This document shows, piece after piece, positions 47,428 to 56,348 of a DNA stretch of 64,000 nt. Positions within the stretch are counted from its first letter, which is position 1, and each line of letters begins with the position of its first letter. A program made the position numbers and the translations under genes. Source of the DNA: Alistipes senegalensis JC50 (lineage in GTDB: Bacteria; Bacteroidota; Bacteroidia; Bacteroidales; Rikenellaceae); NCBI RefSeq assembly GCF_025145645.1, contig NZ_CP102252.1, positions 930,001 through 994,000 on the forward strand. Reading direction: 5' to 3'. Below the pieces are notes generated by a model. The model was given only the letters and a program-made list of their open reading frames with translations, was not told where the DNA came from and made no database searches.

Positions 47428-48708
47428 ATGAGTTCCCGCAGAGATTTCCTCAAAACGCTGGGCGGCATGACGCTGCTGACCGTCGTACCGCGCAGCGTGC
47501 TCGGAGGCCCGAAATTCGTCGCCCCGAGCGACCAGCTCACCAAAGGCATCATCGGCGTGGGCGGCATCGGCAAGAGCAGCTACCACTTCACGTCGAACGA
47601 CGCCTGCCGGCTGGTGGCGGTCTGCGACGTTGACCGGAACCACCTCGACAGCGCCGTGGCGCTGGGCCGCAAGAAGTTCGGCCAAAAGCTCGAAGCCTAT
47701 CACGACTACCGCGACCTGATCACCGACCCCAACGTAGACATCGTGCACATCGCCACCCCGCCCCACTGGCACGGGCTGATGGCCGTCGAAGCGGCCAAGG
47801 CGGGCAAGGACATCTGGTGCGAGAAGCCGATGACGCGCACCATCGGCGAGGGCAAGCGCGTCGTGGAGGCCGTCAAACGGAACGGCCGCATCTTCCGGCT
47901 GAACACCTGGTTCCGCTTCAAGGACACCTTCTACGGGCTGGGAACGACGGTCGAACCGCTGAAAAAGCTCGTAGACAGCGGCCTGCTGGGATGGCCCCTC
48001 AAGGTGACCATCTCCGGAGCCACGGGTTTCGCCTGGAAATTCTTCTGGGTGGGAAAGGAGAACCTCACGCCGCAGCCCGTTCCGGCGGAACTGGATTACG
48101 ACATGTGGCTCGGACCGGCGCCCTGGAAGCCCTACAACAAACACCGCGTGCACGCCACGTTCCGCGGCTACTGGGACTACGACGGCGGCGGCCTGACGGA
48201 CATGGGACAGCATTACATGGACCCCGTGCAGTACCTGCTGGGCAAGGACGACACCTCGCCCGTGAAGGTCGAGGTCGATGCTCCGCAGCAGCATCCCGAC
48301 GCCGTGGGCATCTGGCACCGGATCGTCTACACCTATGCGGACGGCTGCCAGATCGTCCTCGAGGGCGAAGGTTTCGAGAGCAAAGGCAAGGTGCCCTACA
48401 TCGAAGGGCCGCTGGGCAAGGTCTACCAGGGATTCGAGTGCACGATCCCGAACGTCATGGAGAAGATCTCCGAGATGCCCGACCCCGAGCCGCAGAACAC
48501 CGATTTCCTCCAATGCGTCCGCACCCGCGAGCGTTTCGCCCTCGACGAGATCAAGGGACACCGCAGTTCGACGCTCGTGAACCTCGGGGCCTGCGCACTG
48601 AGGCTCAACCGCACGCTGCAATTCGATCCCGACAAGCAGCTGTTCGTCGGCGACGATGCCGCCAACCGGCTGATCGACCAGCCGATGCGCACGCCGTGGA
48701 AAATCTGA
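47428..48708 (+). CDS. Tat-exported Gfo/Idh/MocA oxidoreductase
   Basis: A 426-aa NAD(P)-dependent sugar oxidoreductase. The N-terminus MSSRRDFLKTLGGMTLLTVVPRSVLG is a twin-arginine signal, so it would be exported folded with its cofactor. The Rossmann part has IIGVGGIGKSSYHF, LVAVCDVDRNHL, VDIVHIATPPHWHGLMAVEAAKAGKDIWCEKPMTRTIGEG (EKP motif). The substrate domain includes WDYDGGGLTDMGQHYMDPVQYLLG. Members oxidise the C3 hydroxyl of glycosides, which fits the flanking DUF1080 genes. Exact substrate unknown. Confidence 0.9.
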   Translation: MSSRRDFLKTLGGMTLLTVVPRSVLGGPKFVAPSDQLTKGIIGVGGIGKSSYHFTSNDACRLVAVCDVDRNHLDSAVALGRKKFGQKLEAYHDYRDLITDPNVDIVHIATPPHWHGLMAVEAAKAGKDIWCEKPMTRTIGEGKRVVEAVKRNGRIFRLNTWFRFKDTFYGLGTTVEPLKKLVDSGLLGWPLKVTISGATGFAWKFFWVGKENLTPQPVPAELDYDMWLGPAPWKPYNKHRVHATFRGYWDYDGGGLTDMGQHYMDPVQYLLGKDDTSPVKVEVDAPQQHPDAVGIWHRIVYTYADGCQIVLEGEGFESKGKVPYIEGPLGKVYQGFECTIPNVMEKISEMPDPEPQNTDFLQCVRTRERFALDEIKGHRSSTLVNLGACALRLNRTLQFDPDKQLFVGDDAANRLIDQPMRTPWKI

Positions 48709-48734
48709 CCCAACCCTGCAAACCTGAGATAACG

Positions 48735-51700
48735 ATGAAAAAGATACTTGCAATACTCCTGCTGACCCTCGTGCCGTTCGCCGCCGGGGCGCAGGACGCA
48801 CGCCAGCGCACCGCCGCGACGATCGTGGCGGACGGACTGAACCAGCTTCCGGCGCAGAACCCCAAGGCGTTCGACGCCGTCATGCAGGAGCTGGCCGCGA
48901 CCGGAGCCGAAGGAATCCGGATGATGGCCGGGATGCTCGTCCCCGCCGCCGAGGGCAAAAATGCCGCCGTGGAGTACGCCATCAACGGCGTGGTGAGCTA
49001 CGCGACCGCCGCAGACCGCGCGGAACTCGCCCGCGAGGTCCGCGCAGGACTCGTCGCGGCCGTGGAAGCCTGTACAGACAAGCCCAATCAGGCATTCCTG
49101 CTCTCGCAACTGCAACTCTGCGCGACGGCCGCCGAAGCCCCCGTATTCGTGAAATACGCCTCGGACAAATACCTCGCGGACTACGCCGTGCGCGGACTGA
49201 TCTCCACGCCCGGAACCGACGGGGCGATACTCGCTCTGATCGAGCAAAGCCCGGCCCCGCAAGCCCTGCTGGCCTATGCCGCCGCGGAGAAACGCCTTGC
49301 GGCCGCCGAACCCGCGCTGCTGAAATGGGCCGCAGACCCCGCGGCCGACGACGCGACGAAGGAGGCCGTTTACAACGCGCTGGCGAGATGCGGCGGCGAA
49401 GCGTCGCTCGCAGCCCTCGCCGCGGCAGCCAAGGCCGCCGGATACACGTTCACGGAAAGCGATGCCGCAGGCGCCTACGTAAGTCTGCTCGCACGCCTCG
49501 CCGCCGAGGGGAACGCCAAGGCTCTCGCTGCGGCCAAAGCCCTGCGGAAAGCCGGCATGCCGCAGAACATACGGATCGCGGGACTGGAAATCGCCCTGCG
49601 TGCGGATGCCAAAAAGCGGACGCAGGAGGTGCTTGCCACCTTGAAAGACACCGACCGGAACTATCGCTGCGCTGCGCTCGACTGCGCCGCGGAGTTCGCC
49701 GACGACGACCTCTACGCCGCGATCGCCAAAAAACTGCCGTCGCTGAAGAACAACACGGCGAAAACCGACGTTATCAGTTGGCTCGGAGCCCGACACGCCG
49801 TCTCGCAGGCCGGGACGGTCATCGCCGCCATCGCGTCGTCCGATCCGGAACTCGCCCGCGCGGCCATCCGCGCCGCCGGCCGGATCGGCGGGCAAGAGGC
49901 CCTCGACGCCCTCGTCGCCCAGCTCGACGGACCGCACGCCCGGGAGGCGTCGGCCGCTCTCGCAGCTTTCAACGGCAAGCCCAACGCCGCTTTCGCAGCC
50001 GCCCTCGACGGCACGCCGCGGACACAGGCCAACGCCCTGAAACTCGTGGCGATGCGCCGCATAACGACCGCCGCAGACAAGGTCTTCGCCCTGCTGGAAT
50101 CCCCCGATGCCGCCGTGCGGGCCGCCGCATACGACGCATTGGCAGGCGTCGCCTCACCGAAAGATTTCGAACGTCTGTGCGACCTGCTGGACAAGGCGCA
50201 GGAGGCCGACGTGAAGGCCCTGCAAGCCGGCTTGAAAAATGCGCTGGCCCGGGAGACGCCCGCCGCCCAATACGAAAAAACGATGGCCCGGATCGCCTCC
50301 GCCCCCGCGAAAGCCCGCTATTACCCCCTGCTGGCGCAAGCCGCCAGCAAAGAGGCGATCGACGCCCTGCTGGCTGCCGACGATCGCGAAGCCGCCTTCG
50401 CGGCCCTGCTGACGGTCGAAAATCCCGCAATGGTGGATGTATTGTACGACCTCGCCCGCCGGAATCCCGCGTGGACCGACGCGGCGCTGGCCCGATACAC
50501 GGAGTTCGTGACGGCATCCGCCGACACGGGCGTCCGCAAATACCAGCTCTACCGCCGCGCCCTCGAACTGAACCCCTCGGCCAAGGTGCAGAACAAACTG
50601 CTCAAGGCGCTCGCCAAAACCCCGGAATTCCCGGTGCTGGTGCTCGCCGTGAAATATCTGGATAACCCCGCGACGGCCGAAACGGCGGCGCTGGCGGTGA
50701 AGACCGCGGCGGCGAAGAACCCCGACATGGGCGGAGAGATCGTCGCCTCGGCTCTGAAAAAGGCACAGGAGGTCTACGCCGAACTGGCCAAATCCGACGC
50801 CGATGCGGGTTACGCCGTCGATGAGATCAAAGGTCTGCTGGCGAAACTCCCCGCCGAAGGGTTCGTTCCGGCATCCCTCGCCCCGGAAACGTGGAAGGCC
50901 GTGGCCGGCGATCCCGACGCCCGCCGGGCGATGAAGCCCAAAGCGCTGGCCAAGGCGCAGCAGGAAGCCGACGCAGCGGCGGCCGGAACATGGAACGCCG
51001 CAGACGGCGTGCTCACGGGAGCGACGGGAGCCCCGACGCTCGGGTCGGCGAAGGAGTACGAAAATTTCAGTCTGATCGTCGAATGGAAAACCGACGGCGA
51101 GGCGGGTCTCGGCATCCGCTCGATCCCGCAAATCGCCCTCGGAGGCCGGAACGCCGGAGCGCTGACGGGCAACATGCTCCACGAAAACACGGCTCCTGCG
51201 GCCGCCAACCGCCCCGGAGAGTGGAACACGATGGAGGTCCGGGTGGTGAACGACCGCGTGACGGTGGTGCTGAACGGCATCACGACATGCAACAACGTCA
51301 TTCTCGAAAACACCTGCAACCGTGAAATCCCCGCCTACACCGAGGGTCAAATCCTGCTCGTCGGAGGCACGGCTCCCGTCAGCTTCCGCGAAATGTACGT
51401 CCGCGAGCTGCCCCCGACGCCGCGTTTCGAGCTCTCGCCCGAGGAGGCCGCAGAAGGCTTCGAAGTGCTCTTCGACGGAACCTCGATGCACAAATGGACC
51501 GGAAACATCACCAACTACGTTCCCCTCGACGGCACGATCTACGTCACGGCGCAGTACGGCGGCAGCGGAAACCTCTACACCAAGAAGGAGCACGCCGACT
51601 TCATCCTGCGCTTCGAGTTCCAGTTCGTGCAGGAAGGGGTCAACAACGGCATCGGCATCCGCACCCCGATGGGCGTGGACGCCGCCTATCACGGCATGGA

Positions 51701-52112
51701 GATCCAGATTCTCGACCACGACGCCCCGATCTACAAGAATCTGCGCGAATACCAGCAGCACGGATCGGTCTACGGCATCATCCCGGCCAAACGGGTGAAA
51801 TTCCCGCCGCTGGGCACCTGGAACGTCGAGGAGATCCGCGCCGTGGGCGACCGGATCACGGTGACGGTCAACGGCGAGGTGATCCTCGACGGCGACATCC
51901 GCGAAGCCTGCCAGGGACACAACGTGGCGCCCGACGGCGGCAAGAAGAACCCCTACACGGTCGATCACCGCAACCACCCGGGGTTGTTCAACGCCTCGGG
52001 ACACATCGGACTGCTCGGACACGGCCCCGGCATCAAGTTCCGCAACATACGAATCAAGGAACTGCCCGCCTCGAAGGTCAGGGATCTGCCTGCCCCCGTC
52101 AAGACGAAGTAG
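48735..52112 (+). CDS. Large exported HEAT-repeat / double DUF1080 protein
   Basis: A 1125-aa protein. I start it at MKKILAILLLTLVPFAAGAQ (48735), a clean signal peptide. Residues about 30-700 are Ala-rich alpha-helical repeats of HEAT type (for example EALDALVAQLDGPHAREASAALAAF, DAAVRAAAYDALAGVASPKDFERL). Residues about 750-894 form one DUF1080-like domain (AAGTWNAADGVL, GLGIRSIPQIALG, WNTMEVRVVNDRVTVVLNG) and about 898-1112 a second (GFEVLFDGTSMHKWTGN, NNGIGIRTP, GMEIQILDHD, WNVEEIRAVGDRITVTVNG). The repeat array may dock partner proteins. Third gene of the operon. Confidence 0.85.
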   Translation: MKKILAILLLTLVPFAAGAQDARQRTAATIVADGLNQLPAQNPKAFDAVMQELAATGAEGIRMMAGMLVPAAEGKNAAVEYAINGVVSYATAADRAELAREVRAGLVAAVEACTDKPNQAFLLSQLQLCATAAEAPVFVKYASDKYLADYAVRGLISTPGTDGAILALIEQSPAPQALLAYAAAEKRLAAAEPALLKWAADPAADDATKEAVYNALARCGGEASLAALAAAAKAAGYTFTESDAAGAYVSLLARLAAEGNAKALAAAKALRKAGMPQNIRIAGLEIALRADAKKRTQEVLATLKDTDRNYRCAALDCAAEFADDDLYAAIAKKLPSLKNNTAKTDVISWLGARHAVSQAGTVIAAIASSDPELARAAIRAAGRIGGQEALDALVAQLDGPHAREASAALAAFNGKPNAAFAAALDGTPRTQANALKLVAMRRITTAADKVFALLESPDAAVRAAAYDALAGVASPKDFERLCDLLDKAQEADVKALQAGLKNALARETPAAQYEKTMARIASAPAKARYYPLLAQAASKEAIDALLAADDREAAFAALLTVENPAMVDVLYDLARRNPAWTDAALARYTEFVTASADTGVRKYQLYRRALELNPSAKVQNKLLKALAKTPEFPVLVLAVKYLDNPATAETAALAVKTAAAKNPDMGGEIVASALKKAQEVYAELAKSDADAGYAVDEIKGLLAKLPAEGFVPASLAPETWKAVAGDPDARRAMKPKALAKAQQEADAAAAGTWNAADGVLTGATGAPTLGSAKEYENFSLIVEWKTDGEAGLGIRSIPQIALGGRNAGALTGNMLHENTAPAAANRPGEWNTMEVRVVNDRVTVVLNGITTCNNVILENTCNREIPAYTEGQILLVGGTAPVSFREMYVRELPPTPRFELSPEEAAEGFEVLFDGTSMHKWTGNITNYVPLDGTIYVTAQYGGSGNLYTKKEHADFILRFEFQFVQEGVNNGIGIRTPMGVDAAYHGMEIQILDHDAPIYKNLREYQQHGSVYGIIPAKRVKFPPLGTWNVEEIRAVGDRITVTVNGEVILDGDIREACQGHNVAPDGGKKNPYTVDHRNHPGLFNASGHIGLLGHGPGIKFRNIRIKELPASKVRDLPAPVKTK

Positions 52113-52132
52113 CACGACCGACCGCCCGAAAG

Positions 52133-52159
52133 AAAACCCGCCGCCAACCGGCGGGTTTT
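52133..52159 (+). terminator. Terminator after the DUF1080 operon
   Basis: AAAACCCGCCG (52133-52143) pairs with CGGCGGGTTTT (52149-52159) over a 5-nt loop. Confidence 0.9.
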
Positions 52160-52221
52160 CCCGGCCTAGCGGCAGGAATCCATAAATTACGCTATATTTC
52201 GAGGAACCAAAAGACTAAAAT

Positions 52222-52404
52222 ATGATCATACCCTGCTTTATCGGCTACATGGAGATCGTCATCATCCTGCTGATCGTGCTCCTGCTGTTCGGAGGAAAGA
52301 AAATTCCCGAACTGATGCGCGGAATGGGCCGCGGCATCAAAGAGTTCAGAAACGCCGCCGACGAGGACAACAGGAAACAATCCGCGAAAAAGCAGGACAA
52401 ATAA
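52222..52404 (+). CDS. tatA: Twin-arginine translocase protein TatA/E
   Basis: A 60-aa membrane protein with one N-terminal transmembrane helix (MEIVIILLIVLLLFGGKKIPELMRGMGRGIKEFRNA). The conserved FGxKKIPEL hinge and amphipathic helix are typical of TatA/E. The start might be MEIVII (52249) rather than 52222. It forms the pore of the Tat export pathway. It lies 110 bp after an operon encoding a twin-arginine oxidoreductase, which suggests functional linkage. No tatC is present in this window. Confidence 0.92.
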   Translation: MIIPCFIGYMEIVIILLIVLLLFGGKKIPELMRGMGRGIKEFRNAADEDNRKQSAKKQDK

Positions 52405-52762
52405 AATCCGGCTGCCGCGAAAACGACATCACGATCTCCCTCTCGATAGACGCCTTCACGCTGGGCGACCAGCGCGAAACCCACATCCGAATGTCGCACG
52501 GCGAGATCGACGACGACGAACGCTCCGCATCCGCAAATTCCGAGGCGGCGAAGAGCAGGCATACAACTTTTCGGGACTTCTCGGAAAGCCCTTCCACACC
52601 GGAGCCGACCTCCGGCTGATCGAGGATTTCGTCGAAACGCTCAACCGACGGGAGCACCGGTTCCACACGGCCATCGCCGATTCGGTCGAAAGTCACCGCA
52701 TCTGTTTCGAGGCCGAGCGCAGCCGACTCTTCGGAAAGACTGTCTCGCCGGAGGTACGATAA
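52404..52762 (+). pseudogene. Remnant of a Gfo/Idh/MocA oxidoreductase C-terminus
   Basis: Two frames join into one C-terminal Gfo/Idh/MocA-like sequence. The first (52404-52527) reads RENDITISLSIDAFT, RETHIRMSHGEIDDDER. A one-base deletion near 52527 then shifts to the second, LRIRKFRGGEEQAYNFSGLLG, LRLIEDFVETLNRREHRF, ICFEAERSRLFGKTV, stopping at TAA 52760-52762. The N-terminal Rossmann part is missing. Its place beside tatA and the DUF1080/Gfo operon fits loss of a second oxidoreductase gene. Family identity rests on pattern memory. Confidence 0.6.
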
Positions 52763-52820
52763 CCGCACAGTTTGCAAAACAAAAGCGCTTCACAGGCTCT
52801 CGAAATCCCGAAAAAATCAC

Positions 52821-52828
52821 TACCTTTG
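52821..52828 (+). promoter_or_regulatory. -7 box of the DUF3127 gene
   Basis: TACCTTTG matches TAnnTTTG, 32 bp before the start codon. Confidence 0.7.
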
Positions 52829-52860
52829 CGGAAAACAAACAACTATATCATTTATACAGT

Positions 52861-53223
52861 ATGGAATTCGAAGGAACCGTTTACAAAATAATGCCCGTGA
52901 CGAAAGGAACGTCGGCGCGCGGCGAATGGCAGCGTCAGGACGTGGTTTTCGAGATGAACGAGGGTTCGTTCACCCGCAAGATCTGCGTGACGTTCTTCAA
53001 CAAGCCCGAAGACGTAGCCCGGCTGAAAGAGGGGGCGACCTACAACGTCTCGGTCAACATCGAGTCGCGGGAGTACAACGGTCGCTGGTACACCGACATC
53101 CGCGCATGGCGTCTGCAACCCAAGCAGGAGACGGCAAGCGCTCCGATGCCCGACATGCCGCCCATCGTCGAGGAGCCATCCTACGCATCCTCGCCCGCAC
53201 AGGTTGACGACCTCCCCTTCTAA
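52861..53223 (+). CDS. DUF3127 OB-fold-like protein with SSB-type tail
   Basis: A 120-aa protein. Residues 1-82 form a compact beta domain (MEFEGTVYKIMPVTKG, WQRQDVVFEMNEG, RKICVTFFN, YNVSVNIESREYNGRWYTDIRAWRL) that I recognise as DUF3127. A Pro/Ser/Ala-rich linker (83-114) follows, then the tip VDDLPF, which closely resembles the DDIPF tip of single-stranded DNA-binding protein. The architecture (OB-like fold, disordered linker, acidic-hydrophobic tip) suggests ssDNA binding or mimicry of SSB partner contacts. It has its own promoter. Function is not established. Confidence 0.85.
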   Translation: MEFEGTVYKIMPVTKGTSARGEWQRQDVVFEMNEGSFTRKICVTFFNKPEDVARLKEGATYNVSVNIESREYNGRWYTDIRAWRLQPKQETASAPMPDMPPIVEEPSYASSPAQVDDLPF

Positions 53224-53957
53224 AGGAGGCTTAGCAGCCTCTTTCAGGCGCGATGGAACCTCATAACGATCATATCCAGTTCTGCACCAAGACTTAAGAA
53301 GCCTTTTTTATATCCATAGAAAAATCCCGGACCCTGAAATAGCGTGGGATTATAACGATGTAACGATTCGATTATCGGGTCGTTACATTTTTAATATAAG
53401 ATAATAGGTAACGAAAAGGTAACGGTTTGTTTTCAGCTTTTTGCGCCCAAATACCGTATTTCAAATAACCTACTGCAAGATACGATTTTTTTGGAATTGG
53501 CAAATAGTCAAGAGTTGTTAGATGCAACCTGTTTCTTTTACAATTTCTGAAGTGTATTGTCCAAAATCGAACCTCCGTATTTGTGATTTTTGTTATATGT
53601 TTTATGATTACTATTACCACTTTAGAATGCATATTTGAATATAAACTGAGTTCCTTTCTCCTGTACAGATTCCTGTTCCAAGAAAAAAGAGTTCAGACGT
53701 ATCTTGTTTTCTTGAAGGATATGTCTGGGAATCTTCCTGATAGATATTGGCCGTGTATTTAATGACGGTCTTTTTATAAAAAAAATCGATGAACAGATTC
53801 ATTGTCAGTATCTATAATAAGTTTTCTCAGCTCATCAATTTTTGCGTGAAGCTGTTTCTGCTGTTTAGAATCTGGAAACGCAACTCCTTCTAAGATCCAG
53901 CATCCGGTATATATACTTGCTTAGGATGAGTGGTCTTTGATTATTCTATAATTATAA
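53224..53957. other. AT-rich region without a supported gene
   Basis: About 730 bp of clearly lower GC than the rest. Minus-strand frames of 86 and 62 codons (53372-53632, 53614-53802) have no recognisable motif or start context. Features seen: a hairpin AAAGGAGGCT-AGCCTC-TTT (53222-53244) ending the DUF3127 gene, and a GTAACGA...TCGTTAC-type inverted repeat near 53360-53387. It probably belongs to an acquired segment that also hosts the insertion sequence. Confidence 0.55.
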
Positions 53958-54985
53958 ACCTGTTGGTTGAATTAGATTAGTGAATATTTTATCAGCCCAA
54001 TCGGACGAAGATTAACGAAATTGCCCTATTGCATAAACGTCATAGCTGCGATTTTGCCTGCCATACGGGTAAAGAGACCGCAGGATTGCTTTGCATAGTT
54101 TCGTATCATCATGAGATTGTCGTTGAGTTGGGAGAATATTGTTTCTATACGCTTGCGGAATCTCTTGTATGTCCGGGATGGCGGACGCCAGTTTTTCTGA
54201 TTCAGCCGATACGGGACTTCAAGAGTTATATTAGCTGTCTCAAAGAGGTTTTTCTGAACCTCGGCACTGAGATAACCTTTGTCTCCAAGCATCATACAGT
54301 CATGATATTCCCAACGCACATCATTGAGGTAATGGATGTCATGTACGCTTGCCGCAGTCATGTCATAGGAATGTATCACACCTCGTATCCCGCACACAGC
54401 ATGGAGTTTATAACCGTAATAGTGCAGACCTTGCGAGGCGCAGTATCCCCAATCCGGAGCGGCCTCCGCGTTGTCTCGGCCCATGACACAACGTTTCGCC
54501 CTTGCGTTCTGGCAGACCTTTACCGGCTTGGAATCAATGCAGAACACGTCCTCAGATCCGTCAATGGCGACAGCAACCTCCTTGCGGATTTCCTCGGCAA
54601 GTCTGGCCGTCAGCTTACGACGGACATTGAACTGCCGGCGGCTGATCTGGTTTGGCAAATCGTCCTTGCACTCATGTCGCAGACGATGAAAAAGAAGATT
54701 TTCGCTATCGAATCCGAAAGCCTCGGCGGTTATGCCGAGAGCGACGACTTCGAGGTCGGAAAACTTCGGAACAACGCCACAACGGGGTACGTTTCCAAGT
54801 TCATTTACACGATTCCCAGCGAAATCCTTGCAGATTCCGAGAATTCTAACGAAATTTGCTATGAAGTTGCGCATAAGCAGAGCAATAGTAGTTAACGGTG
54901 TGATTACCACTAATTTGCTAATAATCTGCAATTTGTGCAACTTTTTCATTTATAAATATTGGGAAATTTAATTCAACCAACGAGT
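53958..54985 (-). mobile_element. IS982-family insertion sequence
   Basis: A 1028-bp element. Terminal inverted repeats begin AC at each end; the core GTTGGTTGAATTA-N-ATT is at 53962-53978 and its complement at 54965-54981 (one mismatch in 17). Flanking ATAA at 53954-53957 and 54986-54989 is a candidate 4-bp target duplication. It contains one full transposase gene. It looks intact and therefore possibly active or recent. Confidence 0.85.
54026..54949 (-). CDS. IS982-family transposase
   Basis: A 307-aa DDE transposase. IS982-like motifs: FDSENLLFHRLRHEC, SRRQFNVRRKL, the first catalytic Asp in VFCIDSKPVKVCQNARAKRC, YYGYKLHAVCGIRGVIHSYDMTAASVHD, the second Asp in CMMLGDKGYLSAEVQ, and Glu in RTYKRFRKRIETIFSQLND. 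All three catalytic acids appear present, so it may be active. It fills the element between the inverted repeats. Confidence 0.92.
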   Translation of the reverse strand: MKKLHKLQIISKLVVITPLTTIALLMRNFIANFVRILGICKDFAGNRVNELGNVPRCGVVPKFSDLEVVALGITAEAFGFDSENLLFHRLRHECKDDLPNQISRRQFNVRRKLTARLAEEIRKEVAVAIDGSEDVFCIDSKPVKVCQNARAKRCVMGRDNAEAAPDWGYCASQGLHYYGYKLHAVCGIRGVIHSYDMTAASVHDIHYLNDVRWEYHDCMMLGDKGYLSAEVQKNLFETANITLEVPYRLNQKNWRPPSRTYKRFRKRIETIFSQLNDNLMMIRNYAKQSCGLFTRMAGKIAAMTFMQ

Positions 54986-55073
54986 ATAAAAGATTATCTG
55001 AAAGCCGTGTCAAAAGATGTTAATTAATCCTTTTTTTGACAAATTTCGGGCAAAAGTGAATGAATGCGCACCA

Positions 55074-55105
55074 CAAAAACGGGCGGCAGAATGCCTGCCG
55101 CCCGT
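55074..55105 (-). terminator. Terminator of the phosphodiester glycosidase gene
   Basis: ACGGGCGGCAG (55079-55089) pairs with CTGCCGCCCGT (55095-55105), followed on the minus strand by T5. Confidence 0.9.
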
Positions 55106-55123
55106 AAAGTATTGGGTTTCGCG

Positions 55124-56194
55124 TCACTGCTCGGCGATTATTACCGCCGTGGGAACGCTTCGCTCCCGTAGCGCGACGTCCTGCGCAGTCGTACCGGGCG
55201 TGTCGCTGGGCATGTTGAGCACCCGTCCCTCCCGGCCCACGAAGGTCGAGGAGCCGCCGCCGTCGAGATTGATCGCTTCGACACATCCCAGCGAGATCAT
55301 TTTGTCGGCCAGTTCGGGCAGTGTCATACCGGCGCTGCCCCGCTTGTTGCGTCCGTCGCAGACCACGATGACCAGTTTCCCGTCCTCCGTGGCGCCGATG
55401 GCCGTCCGGGGATGCCGCGCAAGCCCCTGCAGACCTCCGCAGTCGAAAATCTCTTTCCAGTAGTTCTCCTCGGCCACGTTCCGGCCCCCGTGGACCAGCA
55501 TCGGGCCGCCGCCGATGGCGTTGTAGGGCTGCCAGCGGCGTCCGCCCGCCGTGTGCGAGGTCGGTGGCGCCGGCATGAACGTCATGGTCTTCTCGTTGTT
55601 GCCGAGCGCGGACGGGAAAGCATAGGGACAGTTGTCGTCGTCGGCCACGCAATAGACCCAGGCCGCCTCGAAACTTCCGTCGCGCAGCTGCCCCAAAGCG
55701 GCCCGCACGGGGAAGAAATGCGTGTAAGGATTTGTGGACCATATCCAATCCTCCTGCACGGCGAGCGATCGGACCACACCCCGGTCGATGAGCAGGCTAA
55801 CCGAAGTCGTACCGCCGAAGAACCCCCCGTTGACGGCCAAATACGGCGTACCGTCTCCCGATTCGGCGAATGCCGAGAAATAGGCCGTCGGCTTCTTCGC
55901 TGCGGAGAACTGCGGACGGAACCGCAGGTTCGGATTCGCCTTGAAATCGACGATGGCGTAGAAGCCCAGGCACTTCGAGCCGTTCGCAAGTTCCTGCGTA
56001 AACTCATCGACCGTAAGACCCTTCGGATAACCGGGCAGACCTTCCGGATTTTCTTCGCCGCCGTCGCCGCCCGGATCGTCCCCTTCAGAGAGAGCCGGAG
56101 GAGTCTGGTGCTCCTTCTCGCTGCATTGTACGCAGGTGCAGCACAACAGAAGGGCTACCAACAGCATATAACCGAGATTTTTCATGTGCATCAT
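55124..56194 (-). CDS. Phosphodiester glycosidase (NAGPA-domain) lipoprotein
   Basis: A 356-aa protein with signal peptide and Cys-rich lipobox region (LLLCCTCVQC-SEKE); the start may be Met1, Met2 or Met4. A Gly/Asp/Glu linker (about 35-55) is followed by the NAGPA catalytic domain: GLTVDEFTQELANG, TPYLAVNGGFFGG, YNAIGGGPMLVHGG, HPRTAIGATEDGKLVIVVCDGR and the signature CVEAINLDGGGSSTFV. The family cleaves sugar-1-phosphodiesters such as GlcNAc-1-P-linked groups. Divergent from the GH89 gene next door. Substrate probably a surface or host glycan. Confidence 0.9.
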   Translation of the reverse strand: MMHMKNLGYMLLVALLLCCTCVQCSEKEHQTPPALSEGDDPGGDGGEENPEGLPGYPKGLTVDEFTQELANGSKCLGFYAIVDFKANPNLRFRPQFSAAKKPTAYFSAFAESGDGTPYLAVNGGFFGGTTSVSLLIDRGVVRSLAVQEDWIWSTNPYTHFFPVRAALGQLRDGSFEAAWVYCVADDDNCPYAFPSALGNNEKTMTFMPAPPTSHTAGGRRWQPYNAIGGGPMLVHGGRNVAEENYWKEIFDCGGLQGLARHPRTAIGATEDGKLVIVVCDGRNKRGSAGMTLPELADKMISLGCVEAINLDGGGSSTFVGREGRVLNMPSDTPGTTAQDVALRERSVPTAVIIAEQ

Positions 56195-56348
56195 ACAAAT
56201 GTTTATTCATTTCATGGAAGCAAAGATAATTAATTTACGGTAACATAAAACTCTTCAGCGTAAATATTTTTACTTTGTATGATGTTTTGAATAATTTTAT
56301 TAATTTTGCCATCAAAGCAATCGATCGCTCACCCAAACCCTGCCCGAT

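Noticed and set aside
50154..52115. 653-codon minus-strand frame
   Set aside because: Antisense to the HEAT/DUF1080 gene, with no recognisable domain.
53372..53802. Two short minus-strand frames in the AT-rich island
   Set aside because: No motif or recognisable domain; AT-rich DNA gives such frames by chance.
54029..54895. 288-codon plus-strand frame in the insertion sequence
   Set aside because: The minus frame has the full IS982 transposase motifs, so this one is a shadow.
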